This document shows positions 11,056-23,446 of a DNA stretch of 64,000 bases, in pieces. Position 1 is the stretch's first letter. Each line of letters begins with the position of its first letter. The DNA is taken from NCBI RefSeq assembly GCF_010015445.1, contig NC_053119.1:23869883-23933882 (forward strand), read 5' to 3'. The notes below the pieces were generated by a model. The model was not told the origin of the DNA, searched no databases, and worked only from the letters and a program-made list of their open reading frames with translations. Made by a program: the position numbers and the translations under genes. The stretch is from Perca fluviatilis (taxonomy: Eukaryota > Chordata > Actinopteri > Perciformes > Percidae).

Positions 11056-14000
11056 CTAATTGGAAACAAGATTGTTACATGGCAGCAGTGGGCTGACACC
11101 AACTCTCTTGGCACATTCATTCTGCAGGGGAAAAAAGGCAAATACGAAGTTAAGTAAACTCAATCTCAAAGGCTTTTCCTTAAAGCAATAGTTGGACATT
11201 TTGGGAAATATGCTTATTGGCTTGCTGAGAGATAGATGAGAAGATTGCTAGCACTCTCATGTCTGTACGGTAAATACAGTATTGTGCTACTGCCCGCAGC
11301 CACTTAGCTTAGCAAACTTGAAGGCTAGCTGTTTCCCCCTTTTCCAGTCTTTATGCTAAAATATGCTAATCAGCTGCTGATTGTATAGCTTCATATTTAG
11401 GATACAGATATGATAGTAGTATATTGTCATCTTTGATGTTTCAGACCCTGACTAGTTAGTTTTTGGGGTTGTTGTTTTTTTGCCGCTCTTACCATGTAGT
11501 TGACAACATTGATGTGATAGGGGATCCCGCCCATCTCCTCACACTTCTTTATGTTCATCCTCTCTGGATCTCCAGCAGCCAAAACAGGGGTGCTTGGGTC
11601 AGCCTGCGTCAAACAACAGCAACAACTAAATGAAATTCAAAGCAATTAACTTACTTTGTTTAATTTTCTTTGAAAATTATGAGACTGAGCTTAGTTGCCA
11701 TCATTGGACATCATCTACATATTTTCTCCCCCCTAATGAGTCTGTATATCAACATTGCAGCAGTAGGATCTACTCACAGGGTCCATCCCTCTCTGGATGG
11801 ACAGCAGGTCTGACATCCTGTCGGCAAACCCGGGAGCAAAGTTCTCTGGGTTGATTGCAACAAAACACTGACCCTGAAAAGACAAAATAGGAGATGACAA
11901 CACTGTCAGTGTCAACTGACCCAATACAAACAGTAAAGAGAGCTGCATTGTGACGTAATACGGTCTACGTCAGACTCATTGATTGTGCTTATCTGTGAGA
12001 TAGCATTTCAACACATACAATTTGGCTGATGTTTAGGGTAACTGTTCAGTCACATGCTCCAACTCATAGTGGTTAAGCGAATTTGATAAGAGGAACATAA
12101 CATCTACATCATAAAACCAGTGGGTTTTATTTTAACTGGCAGCAGCCAATTTTAAATCGACCTCCTTGATGACGACAGAAATAATTCAACTCCAAAGCCA
12201 CCAAATTCTGTCAACATCAAATTGGATAAATTCGGCTCCACAGGACATTTAAAGAATGTGTAAAAGCAAGTTTAAACCCTATTAAATTTCTAAGATTTAT
12301 TTCCCATTTTAGATATAAACATGCAGCAATCAGTTAAAGGTAAAGCATTTTCAACCCATTTTTCAGTCATTTCACAGATAATAAGACAAGTGGGACAAGG
12401 GGCAGGTCTTTCTTTAAATGAGGTTAATATGTTCTCTAAAACACAACACAAGCCAAAAGTAAATAAATAAGTAACGTACCAGGTTGGCAACCCGGTCTGT
12501 TACTTTCCACGTGCGGACATGATTGCTGTACTGGGCACCAGCCAAGATACCACAGAACACCTCCACCATCATTCCCAGACCGTAGCCTTTGTACCCTCCT
12601 GAGGTCAACAACATGAACAGACATTACAGGACACACAGAAATGCACAGCTTTCAAATTTCTGGCAGAAATAGTGAAACACCAAGTTCCGTTTTTTGCTCC
12701 ACATAACAGACTGACAGGCAGGCAGAGTAAGGTTGACATTAGAAACTGTACAATTCCTCCTTTATTGACCAATCATATGTTAGGATAGGGTAAGACAGGA
12801 GGATTATTTCAATTTATCTGAATGTCAGCAAAATGTCAAACAATCTAACTGCAGACAGAACAGTATAACCTATATTATTTCAATTCAATTTTAATTATAG
12901 TATCAAATCATAATGAGAGTTATCTCAAGACACTTTACAAATGGATTAGGTCTAGACCACACTCTATAATTTACAAAGACCCAACAATTCCAGTAATTCC
13001 CCCAAGAGCAAGCATTTAGTGCGACAGTGGTGAAGAAAAACTCCCTTTTAGGGAGAAACCTTGGGTGGTGAGGAAAACTTCCTTTTAGGGAGAAACCTCA
13101 GACAGACCCAGACTCTTGGTAGGCGGTGTCTGACGGTGCCTGTTGGGGGTGTGATGTACAGTGGCAATAATAGTCACAATGAAGATAATGGAACTATGAC
13201 TAGAAATAGTAGTTGTAGTAGTTCATGGTGTAGCTGGGTACCGCAGGGCATAGCAGGACATAGCAGGGCATAGCAGGGCATAGCAGGGCACTGCAGAGCG
13301 TAGCAGGGTGTAGCAGGGCATTGCAGAGCACGAAGCAGGACCATGGCGACAGCTGCAACCATGATTTAGATGCCACCCTAATCCAAGGAAAACTGCTGGG
13401 CGAAAAAACATAAGGACTCCAGGGAATAAGCTCCCCAGAGCTAAGTTAGTAACAAACATTTCTGGGACATGGATGCACACAGATGGAAAGAGAGGAGAGA
13501 GGAGCTCAGTGTGTCAAAGGAAGTTCCCCGGCAGTCTAAAACTATAACAGCATAATTAAGAGCTGGTGTGTACGTACAGTAAGCTTTATCAAAAAGGAGA
13601 GTTTTAAGTTTACTCTTAAATGTGGTGACGGTGTCTGCCTCCTGAACCCAGACTGGGAGCTGGTTCCACAGGAGAGCAGCCTGGTAGCTGAAGGCTCTGG
13701 CTCTCATTCTACTTTTAGAGACTCTAGGAACCACAAGGAACATTCTGGGAGCTGAAGAGACCTTTAACATTAATTGTTGAAGGTCTATAGGATAAAAGCA
13801 GTCTAAGTATATGTCAGGTCTTGTCGTTCTTTCTAACGGTCCTGCGTTTAAAGGTGAACCGTTAGAAGTTGAGGGCAAGAGGTGATGAATTTTATCTCTA
13901 ATTGTTATAATTTCATCATTAAAGAAGGTCATGAAGTCGTCATTACTCAGCGCTATAGGAATAAATGGCTCAATAGAGCTGTGACTCTCTATCAGCCTGG

Positions 14001-17000
14001 CTACAGTGCTGAAAAGAAACCTTGGGTTGTTCTTATTTTCTTCTATTAGTGATGAGTAAGAGTCTGATCTGGCATTTCTGAGGGCCTTCCTATATGTTTT
14101 CAGACTGTCTTGACAATCTAAACAAGATTCTTCCAGATTGGTGAAACGCCATTTACTTTCAAATTTTCTCGAGGTTAGTTTTAATTTGCGAGTTCGGGAG
14201 TTATGCCAAGGTGCTAATTTCCTTTGCTTCATCATCTTCTTTTTGAGAGGAGCAACAGAGTCTAAAGTTGTCCGTAGTCAGGCCGTAGCACCGTCTACAA
14301 AATTATCAATTTGGGAGGGACTAAAGTTAACATAAGAGTCCTCTGTTATATTAAGGCACGGCATTGAATTAAATGCTGTTGGAAAATCTTCCTTAAATTT
14401 AGCTATAGCACTGTTAGATAGGCATCTAGTGTAGAAGCCTTTTTTTCTTCTAATTTTGTATAATCGGGTAGTTAGAATTCGAAAGTTATTAAAGAATGGT
14501 CTGATAATAAAGGATTCTGCAGAAATACTATTAAATCTTCAATTTCGATGCCATATGCCAGCACAAGGTCGAGGGTATGTTTAAAACGGTGTGTGGCCTT
14601 ATGCACACTCTAACTGAAACCAATTGAATCTAGTAGTGAGTTGAAAGCAATACTAAGGCTATTGTTGTCAACGTCCACGTGGATATTAAAATCACCTACA
14701 ATAAGTACTTTGTCTGATTTAAGGACTACACATGATAAAAACTCAGAGAATTCAAATTAAATTTCAGAATATGGACCTGGAGCTCGGTAAACAACAACAA
14801 ATATAATTGGCTGTAATGTTTTCCATGTTGGATGTAGAAGATTAAGAACAAGGCTTTCAAACGAGTCATAATTTAGTTTAGATTTAGGATTAATTAAAAG
14901 GCTTGAATCAAAGATGGCTGCAACTCCCCCTCCTCAGCCTGAGCCTCAAGGAATTTGAGTATTAATATGACTGGGAGGGGTGGATTAATTTAGACTTACA
15001 TATTCTTCATAGCACAGCCATGTTTCGGTAAGACAGAATAGATCAATTTGATTATCTGATATCAAATAGTTTACTAGTACTGCTTTAGAAGACAGAGATC
15101 TAATATTAAATAGTCCACATCTAATTTTCCTATTCTGTTCTATCATTGCAGTGGTAGTTTTAATTCCAATTAGGTTCTTAAGTATAGCTCCTCTTTTGTT
15201 TACCTTTGATTTAACTGATCTGAGTCGGGGGACAGACACCGTGGTTATGGGACTATGAGTGGGCGACTGCTCCAACGGAAGCACAGAGAAGCGCGTAGCA
15301 CTGCACCTCTGATTACTGATTTCAACCTTGGGTTGTCATGGTTTATGACCAATTATAGACTCGGTCAGATTTCTTGATATGAGAGCGGCTCCGTCCAAAG
15401 TGGGATAAATGCCATCTCTCCAAATCAGACCAGGCTTTCCCCAGAACGCCCTCCAGTTATCTACGTAGCCCACATCATTAGCTGGGCACCACCCTGACAA
15501 CTGCTATAAATTATGTTTAATAACATGCTAACAGAATGAAGAAAAAAAAGGACAGGACCTTTCCTTCCCTGAGCAGACTTTTATCAGCTGGTTTCTGACC
15601 TGTGGCTTCACTGCCGCCGATGGGCACCAGTCCTCCTCCGCTCAGAACTCTCTTAGGGTCGGTGGTCAGCTTGCCCTGGGCGTCACAGCCCCAGCCCTCA
15701 GGGATGGGGTCTCCACGCCGTTCATAGAGCTCCACCTGTGCGCATAAAACATCATGACATTGAGTAAGAAGACTTTGGGCCCTATCTTGCACTCAGCGCA
15801 ATTGCCTTTGCACCCGACGCACTGCGGACTTTTCCCTCCACAGACGCACGTCGGTAAATTAGGGAATGTATTTGCGCTCCCGGGGGCGGTTCAGCGAAAA
15901 GAGGAGGCGTGTTCCGGCGCAAACGTTACCTGGTGCTATTTTGCAGTTTCAGAAAACAATTCCGCCACAGACCAGGAAAAACCTGGTCTAAAGTCAGTGG
16001 CGCTAGTCTAAAGTCAGTAGCGCGTTATTCAGATGCTATTTTAGGGGCGCATGCTGTGCACAACGCGCATACACTTTGCTTCTCTCATCTACTCGGACGC
16101 ATGCAGTTCCCATTTTTGCAAACCATACATAATTACAAACAAAAATATTACTGAAAATGGGCTTATAAGGTGTTTGGATAGATCAGGAGGCACTTTACAG
16201 TACAATTCTTTGTGGCTTGTTGTGTTTTACACAACATTTCCATGAATCATGGATGTGTTGATGACATAAATGAGGAAATATTAGAGGAATTAAGGAGACG
16301 TGATGTTGAACTACGGTGGGATGTGGGAGTGGCAATGCGCGATGCGCTCCTGGTGGAGCGGGTGGACGGAGATGGAGTGGGGGGAGGAGGAAGGCCCACA
16401 ACAGGTGCAGGTGGTGCGTTTGGAGGCCCACGCTCCATGGCTGCAGCCAGTCAGATTGTTAAAATAGGGCCCTTTAAGTATAGCGTTTCAAAACCGCAGT
16501 TACAAAGAACTTGACAAGTGCACACTATAGCATGAAATAAAACAAAAAATGCTTTTATTAAAAGGCTTAAAATATTTCAATCAATCATTATAACTGTAAG
16601 TGGCCTCTTAACACCTTATTCAACTAGTGGCCACAAGGATTGTGCTTCTGCTAGTCAAACTAGTTTTAGAAAAACTGGTGATGCATTTATGTCCAAATCA
16701 ACCAAGTTAGTATAAATTCTAAACCAAGAACTCTTGTGCAGTGACCAACTATTTCATCAATTTTAATTTTAGATAGCTATTTAAATAGCTATTGGACAAA
16801 CAAACATGTGGCAAGTTATGCTCTGTATGTAAGGCATCCTTGATGGCTTATTAGTATAAAGCTGATCTCACCTTTCCAAGTGCTACTGCTGATGTGGCCA
16901 TATCCAGAACAAAGCTGTCTCCGTCTTTAGCAGGAGCTGCCACGCTGATGGGGTTGGTGCCCAAAGTGCACTACAAACAGCATGATCACAGTATTAGAAT

Positions 17001-18547
17001 GAGACAGAGAGGTTGTTTATGGCATAAAGTACAGTTTTTTTCTGTACATTTACCTCTTTACCACGTGTGGGAACCACCAGTGGGGACGTGTTGGTAAATG
17101 ACATGCCCTGTGGTGGTCAGATTGTTATTAGACATACAATTAGATCACACAGCACATTCACCTCCATTCCTAAAAAAAAGGACATTTTGTTTTTTGAATT
17201 TATAAAAGGCAGATAAACCTTTCACTCACAATCATGTTTTCCTTCAGAGCTTGCATTGAGTAGTATCCTGCAATACCGTAGTGGTTGGAACCTAAGACAG
17301 AAAAGTGCCATACAGTATTTGCATTGTTTTGTCAAGATTAGTTGACCACTTTAGTGAAATAAAATTCTTCTCTGATACTGAAAAGTTATTTTTCTGCCAA
17401 AAACTTAATCACAACTTTCTTCCTCTCTCAAGTAAATCCTATTAATTGAAATCCAACGCAGTTTGCACTTATCAAACACTACAGTGGTTTTGATTTCTCT
17501 TCTACTGCACTTAATTGCCTGTTATATAATACTATGCTTTCTCCATTCCACTAATATTTCAACAGTGAAGATAATCCCTTTATGAATGCTGAAAGTTCAG
17601 CAATTAATCAAATACAGACCTGCATCTGAAACCTGAGCATGTTACATCAGTTTACAGGAAAAGAGAAAACCTGTTTATCCCGTGGAGGCGCCTTGGCTCA
17701 ATCACAATGCATCATACAATTTAAGTTTCTATAGAATTGGACCAGTGCAGCAGTTATGACCTTTCAAGTTTTTTAATCATTCACCTACAATTACAGCATC
17801 AGGATGTTCGGACTCACCGTGTGCCACCACCCAGCCAATGCCAGCTTCTTTTGCCTTCTTAATGGCCAGTTTCATGCAGAAGTTTCCCACCACAGGACCC
17901 AGGAGGTTTTTCCCATCCACCAGTGCTGTGGCTGCACTCTCCTTCTCCACCACTGGCTCACCGTCCTTGGCACAGATTCCTGTCTGGATGTCCTTTACAT
18001 ACATGTCTGTCAAAAAAGTACAGAGCCAGCGAGCACAAACAACAACCATATTTGAATACAGACTTCAAAAATGTCCAAATTATGAAGTTGAAGTTCAGCA
18101 GAGAGATTTGTTTTCATATGTAGACTTAGAATTCTAAAGTACCTCATTAGTCTGCCCCATTTTTGTTTTTTTAAATAAATTCCTAGTATACACATTATAG
18201 TGCATAAAATGTAACTGGTGATTAAGATTGTTTTCAAAGGACAAAATACTAAAATAATTGCCTTTGTGAAAAACTGTTTTACATTGCGCTTTATAGTGTC
18301 AAAGTTTACAAAATGTTTCTTCTGTGCTATTACAATTGCGCTGCCACCTTTAAATCAAACAAGCAGATAAAGTGATAAACTTCCAGTGCCCCACTGACCC
18401 ATCCTGTTGAGTCCATGGCTGTAGTGTCCTCTGAGGTCTCCCTCCACCAGTACCTCGGCCAGGCTGCGGGCATGATGCGGTTTTGTGCCCACGCCTGTCA
18501 TACACCTCTCAATGAACCCTGCCACCTCCGACTTGCTAATCAGACAT
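11056..18547 (-). CDS. Malate/L-lactate dehydrogenase, Ldh2 family (first coding exon not located)
   Basis: This gene encodes an NAD(P)H-dependent 2-hydroxyacid oxidoreductase of the Ldh2 (malate/L-lactate dehydrogenase) family, unrelated to the classical vertebrate LDH/MDH fold. Ten coding exons join in phase: 18399-18547, 17818-18006, 17230-17291, 17054-17107, 16872-16970, 15600-15735, 12480-12598, 11778-11873, 11493-11603 and 11056-11121, ending in TAG. Together they give about 359 residues, close to the family's 350-370. Family marks are [32 protein letters not shown] with the conserved His, [39 protein letters not shown] and a C-terminal [10 protein letters not shown]. The exon at 18399-18547 begins inside a codon before [10 protein letters not shown], so a short upstream exon carries the start; I could not place it. 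Substrate (malate, lactate or another 2-hydroxyacid) and location cannot be decided. Introns hold a LINE and a Harbinger remnant. Confidence 0.9.
12881..15510 (-). mobile_element. CR1/L2-type LINE, 5'-truncated and deleted for its reverse transcriptase
   Basis: This non-LTR retrotransposon runs antisense to the window inside an intron of the Ldh2-family gene. From 5' to 3' it holds the C-terminal end of an esterase-like ORF1 (about 15340-15480, with [14 protein letters not shown]; relatives usually have His where Tyr stands), the start of an apurinic-type endonuclease (15284-14985, [20 protein letters not shown]) and further endonuclease sequence in shifted frames (VGDFNIHVD near 14675-14700). 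A 264-codon frame follows (14235-13441). That frame joins the post-endonuclease region directly to the C-terminal tail ([17 protein letters not shown]), so the roughly 500-residue reverse transcriptase is missing. It is a dead copy. The clade is inferred from domain order, not from a search. Confidence 0.8.
13226..13335. repeat. Minisatellite of about 10 bp (GCATAGCAGG)
   Basis: Around ten imperfect copies of GCATAGCAGG with variants such as GCACTGCAGA. It lies in the 3' part of the LINE. Confidence 0.85.
15777..16472 (+). mobile_element. PIF/Harbinger transposon remnant
   Basis: The element begins GGGCCCTATCTTGCAC and ends AAAATAGGGCCC, with TTT on both sides (15774-15776 and 16473-16475), a 3-bp duplication as Harbinger elements make. 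A plus-strand frame from 16212 contains [14 protein letters not shown] followed by an acidic stretch, typical of the extreme C terminus of a Harbinger transposase. The rest of the transposase is absent, so this is an internally deleted copy. It lies in an intron of the Ldh2-family gene. Confidence 0.85.
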
Positions 18548-20025
18548 CTGCAGAAAGTAAAAGTTTATAATCTAATGATTATATCCTCAAACATGTAATT
18601 TTTAAGCAGTTAGTCAGCTTATGGTGTTGTCAGTGTGCATGTTAAAGTAACAAAGATTCTTATTAATGTCAGATTTAGCATTTTAAAGTATTTAGGAACG
18701 TGAAGATAATTGTCTTAAGATTTTACAACAATTACCTTTTGGGTGATGTTGCTTTCAACTGCAAGATGAGATGTTTTTGTTAAATAAATGATATTTGCAT
18801 TCACTGTATGACCGAAGTGCAGTAACACATTAAAAGTTGAAGAATTATATTTTAGTGAGTAATGAGTATGACAATAGGTTGTATGCTCATCCCTTATGTC
18901 TGTTGTGATCGTTCAATTCCTCTGGCCTAATGGAGTTGCAAATCAAATTTGACTTTTGCAACTCAGAGCCAGAAAAAAATAATCAATAAAGTCAACAGAA
19001 TCGTTTTTTTGGCTGATGTTTGTTTTTGTTCTTTAAACCAACATTTGTATGAGACAGAACAGAACAGAACAGAGTCTGACTTTTGGCCTACAAAAGTAAT
19101 CGAAACCTATTGCAATGCTGCCCCACCAGAGTCCTGCAGTGGTGAACCCTTTTTTGCCCTACATGTTATAGCATTTGACACGGACAGCCCCATGCTAATT
19201 CAAAGTTTGAAGTCCATCTTTGCACCAGTGATTACGCAACATGTTACCATATAGATGATGTAGGGCATGACAATTATGCTCTGCTATTACATTAAATTGT
19301 TACTGCAACCCGAGATCATCAGATTCTGATGGTGGAAAACAAAACTGCAACCTTTCTGTTGCCCCCATTAAAGGGGTGTGTTTGGGGAGTCTTTCCTTCT
19401 CCTTTCCTTTCTCCTATCCTGTATGTCGAAAAGGACAAAAGGTGTCGTATGCTGTACAGATTGTAAAGCCCCTTGAGGCAAATGTGTGATTTGTGATATT
19501 GGGCTATACAAATAAAATTGACTTGACTGTTGACTTCACAAAGCAATTTTGAGCTGGGTGAAAATAATAACCGGCAGGACTTTATGTACCAGATAATGTT
19601 TTGGAAAAATTGTTAGTCTCTCTCCTCACAGTCACGCTATAAACAGTGGTGTCACTGTCTCTGTTTGTTCCACAGCTAGAGGCATGCGCATTAAACCCCT
19701 CAGGAACTGCAATAATTACACAGTAGGTGTAATAGTGTGAAAGATGGGCTGAATGCATTAGCATGGGCAGTGCACTAACACATGGCAAAAAATTAAGTAG
19801 TCAGTCAAACTAAGAATAATCATTAATATGCAATTAATTATTAATAAATTTGGTTAGATACATACATGAACTGTCACATGCCTGACTAAATGAACAACAC
19901 ACGGTCTCTCAATCAGCAACAGATGCAAAGAGTTACATCATGGCAGAGTAAAGATTGTCGAATGGAAGAAAACCTTTTGAGCAGAGATCACAATGACAAA
20001 TACAGACAATACAATTTTAATATTC
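18548..20025. other. Upstream region of the Ldh2-family gene, unassigned
   Basis: This should hold the missing first exon and promoter of the dehydrogenase gene, but I could not identify either. Apart from a LINE-like tail at 19397-19530, no element is recognised. A short run of CAGAA repeats lies near 19052. Confidence 0.4.
19397..19530 (+). mobile_element. LINE 3' tail fragment
   Basis: This contains GATTGTAAAGCCCCTTGAGG and GATATTGGGCTATACAAATA followed by TTGAC repeats, the pattern of a fish non-LTR retrotransposon 3' end. A diverged relative (TTAGGCAAATTTGTGG, GATTTTGGGCTC) lies at 21500-21560. Confidence 0.6.
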
Positions 20026-20033
20026 ATCTAAAC

Positions 20034-20531
20034 CAGGGGTGTCAAGCTCAACTTCACTAAGAGCCACACTTAGAAATAAGAATCACATCTGGGGCCAGAC
20101 ATGTAGAGTTTATTGACATGCTTTTATGTAATCAAAGTCAAACATATTTGACTGCATTATTGCATGTCTCATAGCTTTCTCACTTACAGTTATGTCGACA
20201 TAAATCCCTAAAAAAAAGGTTCCTTAGCCATCATAGAGTTTTGCAAATCAAGCAAAACAATGATTACATTTTTTACAGCAACCTGTTTCACAGCCTAAAT
20301 ATGATAATTCTCTGTTTCTGTGGGAATTCCTGAGTCTCAAAATCGGCAAATCTGCCAAATTCGGCTTTGAGTGTCACATAATTACAGTTTGAAAAGAGTT
20401 TCCTGTCTTTTTGGTTTCTGCGCACAACTAGGTGCGCCAAAATCTATCGTGAACCTAAATTGATATGTGGGCCGGATCAAAACTTGCGAGGGGCCGGATT
20501 TGGCCCACGGGCCTTGAGTTTGACACATGTG
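20034..20531. mobile_element. Non-autonomous hAT-type element
   Basis: The left end CAGGGGTGTCAAGCTCA and right end TTGAGTTTGACACATGTG form imperfect terminal inverted repeats. Flanking octamers ATCTAAAC (20026-20033) and ATCTAAAT (20532-20539) differ at one position, consistent with an aged hAT target duplication. Subterminal GGGCCGGAT and GGCCCACGGGCC motifs are typical of this vertebrate repeat class. No coding region is present. Confidence 0.85.
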
Positions 20532-20539
20532 ATCTAAAT

Positions 20540-21929
20540 GGTTGTCACAGGGTAAAGTTCAGTGATAAAAAACAAAATCTACATGTTCTTTTCTGTGTTA
20601 TATAAAAAAAAAACTACTGCAAAATGTTCTTCAAAAATACTTCCAGAGGTTGAACAATAAATGTTATGACTCACTGTGATGAAACAAGTGTGGACGACTA
20701 ATAAGAACCAAAATAATTATAAAATCATGCATTTATCAACATTGACAGAACACATCTATAATAATGAGGTCTCGGAGTGTTTTTCTGATCTGTAATGCTG
20801 AACACATTACATTCTACTTCCTGTCTTCCTTCTCTTTTTCCTCCTCATTCTCTACTATGTCTGTTGTTTTTTCATTGTACTCTTTGGTATTCTGTGGTCA
20901 GAGAATGGAAAGATTTGTAATTAACCATAATTGAGTCCAGATATGGGCTTTGGGCGAGCTGCCTCTACCTGGTGATTGGATGATTTTCACTTCCTTTCTA
21001 AAACAGCACTCTGTCGTGTTCAAAAAGCCCTGTTAAAAAACAATAACTGATACCAGTCATCAAATCTTCTGAGCCGCAGACATTTTCATAGTTTTTTAGC
21101 AAGAGCATTTCACTGTGAGACAAACAACTCATGTTCACACATTCTGACTGAAATCTAGAAGATCTCAAGAGCAACATATTTGAATTCTTAAAATTTATTT
21201 GAGACATCAACCTTTCCAACAAGGAACACCCACAATAAAAAGTTCTTGCGGGGACAAGTTTTGAAAGTTGCTCTTCAGCTGTTATTCATGAAGAAACATG
21301 CATGAATTAAGCTTTGGGACATAGAAGGGCTCAAAAGAGCATTGTGTACAACTAAATTCGCCAACCCCTCCCATCACTAATTCCAACGAAAAATCTGTCG
21401 GCTTCAGATTAAATCTGTACTAGTACTACTATTTGCCCTCAAGTGCCCTCTAGAACTTTGCTGTCTTAAATCATGAAACTTGCTTATTCGCGAGGGTCTA
21501 AGGATAGAGGGTGTCGTCTGCCCCTTTAGGCAAATTTGTGGTCTGTGATTTTGGGCTCAATAGATTGAGATCAATAGAAGTCTTATGTCTGTAGGCTAAA
21601 TATGAAGCTACTGCAAGTAGCTTTGCATTGAGACTGGAAACATGGATTAACAGCTAAACTTGCTCTGTCCAAAGGTAATAAAAATTCACCTGTCCAATGT
21701 CTTATGTAAGAAAGAGGTAAGAAGCCTACATACGATTTCTTATGTAGCAGAGAAATGAGGACAAAGGAGTCAGGGATAAGGGAAAACTTTGCCAAGAGCG
21801 GCATGATGGATGTCACCTTTCAGACGGCCGGTACCAAAGAAAATCTTCACTGGTCACACTAAGGCCCCCATAGTGTTTGTTTATGCATTATATAGCCAGT
21901 AAATGTTATTATGGCATTTCAAACATCGC
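20540..21929. other. Unassigned intergenic sequence
   Basis: AT-rich sequence with no recognised gene. The diverged LINE-tail-like fragment near 21500-21560 is the only repeat I can name. Confidence 0.45.
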
Positions 21930-21933
21930 TTAA

Positions 21934-22226
21934 CCCTTGTGTGGTCCTTCGGGTCCCAGTGACCCGAAGGACCACACAAGGATTATGTACTTCCCTTTAC
22001 TTTGTTGAGAATTGCTCTCTAAACCCTGTTTGTGTAAAGTAAGTAAGTAAAGTTTATTTCTAGAACACATTTAAACACAGTTTAAGCTGACCAAAATGCT
22101 GTACAAACAAGAACTAAGGTGCTGTATTAACCCTTGTTTAGAGAGCAATTCTCAACAAAGTAAACGGAAGTACATAATCCTTGTGTTGTCCTTCGGGTCA
22201 CTGGGACCCGAAGGACAACACAAGGG
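21934..22226. mobile_element. piggyBac-like foldback MITE
   Basis: The element is bounded by TTAA on both sides (21930-21933 and 22227-22230) and starts CCCTTGTG, ending CACAAGGG, fitting piggyBac target choice and ends. Each end is itself a hairpin: CCTTCGGGTCCCAGTGACCCGAAGG at the left and its counterpart at the right. The two outer arms of about 90 bp are also inverted copies of each other. The centre (about 22035-22125) carries a retroposon-tail-like segment (AAAGTTTATTTCTAGAACAC, CAAAATGCTGTACAAAC). Confidence 0.85.
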
Positions 22227-22499
22227 TTAAAAAGTTGCCATTGTCACTGCCATTCCTCCTTTATAATAGTTCTACATAAAAGAAAGACAGCTGAACATAA
22301 GAACTGATTGAATGATCTGTGGACAATGTAGGATAAAAGGGTAAACCAGCCCTTCTTTTCTTTGTTCATGTTACAAGTATAATGGGACATGCATGTCCAA
22401 AAAGGGGTCAACACTTCTCTACATCACAAAAACACGAAAATACAATGGAAACAGATCCGCATAACAGCTGTAAGTCTTGATGCATTTATGAACTGCTCC

Positions 22500-22896
22500 A
22501 CAAATCTAGATCTGAATACAATCGAAGATCAAGTAGATACATACTGTATGATGTTCCACAAACTAAAACAGAGTTTGGCAAAACTGCTTTTAGTTACAGT
22601 GCTCCAACTTCATGGAATGAGTTGCAAAATCTGCTAAAACTGCAGGTTTTTATTTCACATACTGAATTCAAGTCCTACCTAAATCAAATATATCAACATG
22701 TCCGCGTTGTTTTTAAAATGTGATTTTCTGTTTTTATTTCTTATTTCTTATTCCTGCCCATCCCTGTCTGTCTGTTATTTGTTGTCTGTTAAAATGTATC
22801 CTCTATGTGCTGCCTTCTTGGCCAGGGCTCACTTGTAAAAGAGATTGTATTCTAAATGTGATTCTTTTCCCTGGTAAAATAAAGGTAAAAAAAAAA
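22500..22896 (+). mobile_element. 5'-truncated LINE 3' end
   Basis: A plus-strand frame reads SYSAPTSWNELQNLLKLQ and HTEFKSYLNQIY, the usual C terminus of a fish CR1/L2-like LINE ORF2. A 3' UTR with TTGGCCAGGGCTCACTTGTA follows, ending GGTAAAATAAAGGTAAAAAA. Only the last fraction of the element is present. The left boundary is approximate. Confidence 0.75.
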
Positions 22897-22989
22897 AAAC
22901 CATAAGATATACTTAAAAGTTCTCATAATGCAGAAAACAATGCCCCTGTGAGAGTAATACTGAAGTAGCATATCTACTACCTCACCATT

Positions 22990-23285
22990 TTAAATGTCCT
23001 ACTTTGTTACTTTCCTACAAGTCTATAAGTCTTATCAGAGCCTTTAGTGTTGCAGCCCCATCCCTCAGGAACACCCTCACTGCAGATGTCCGAAATCCTA
23101 CATCCCTGCACATTTTAAAAAAAGAACTCCTGAAACACCACCTGTTTACCACAGCCTACAACTTCCTTTAGCTTAGCCACAGTCATTCTCTAAAGTGTCC
23201 TTGGGTTTCATGAAAGGCGCTATATAAATAAAAGTTATTATTATTATTGTTATTATTATTATTATTATGATTATTATTATTCAAA
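22990..23285 (+). mobile_element. Second 5'-truncated LINE 3' end with ATT-rich tail
   Basis: A short frame resembling SVAAPSLRNTLTADVRNPTS is followed by GGCGCTATATAAATAAAAGT and an ATT microsatellite tail. This is a 3' fragment of a LINE different from the one directly upstream. Confidence 0.7.
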
Positions 23286-23446
23286 CCATCAAGAAAAGAT
23301 TTTTTTTCCTGTCAGTTCTGCTATTGTCGTGTCATGCAACTCATTCATGCGCTAATTGACTTTAATTGCTTTTATGTCAATTCATTGTGGACCAGACCCG
23401 AGTCCTTACCTGCTCATGTTGACTGTCCTGCTTTGTGCTCCTTCAG

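Noticed and set aside
13441..14235. 264-codon minus-strand frame as a host gene
   Set aside because: Its sequence is the middle and tail of a LINE ORF2 and it lies between other LINE pieces, so it is part of the retrotransposon.
20815..20895. Possible first exon of the Ldh2-family gene
   Set aside because: A short minus-strand frame with several Lys/Glu codons has no family match and no donor that would join the exon at 18399-18547 in phase.
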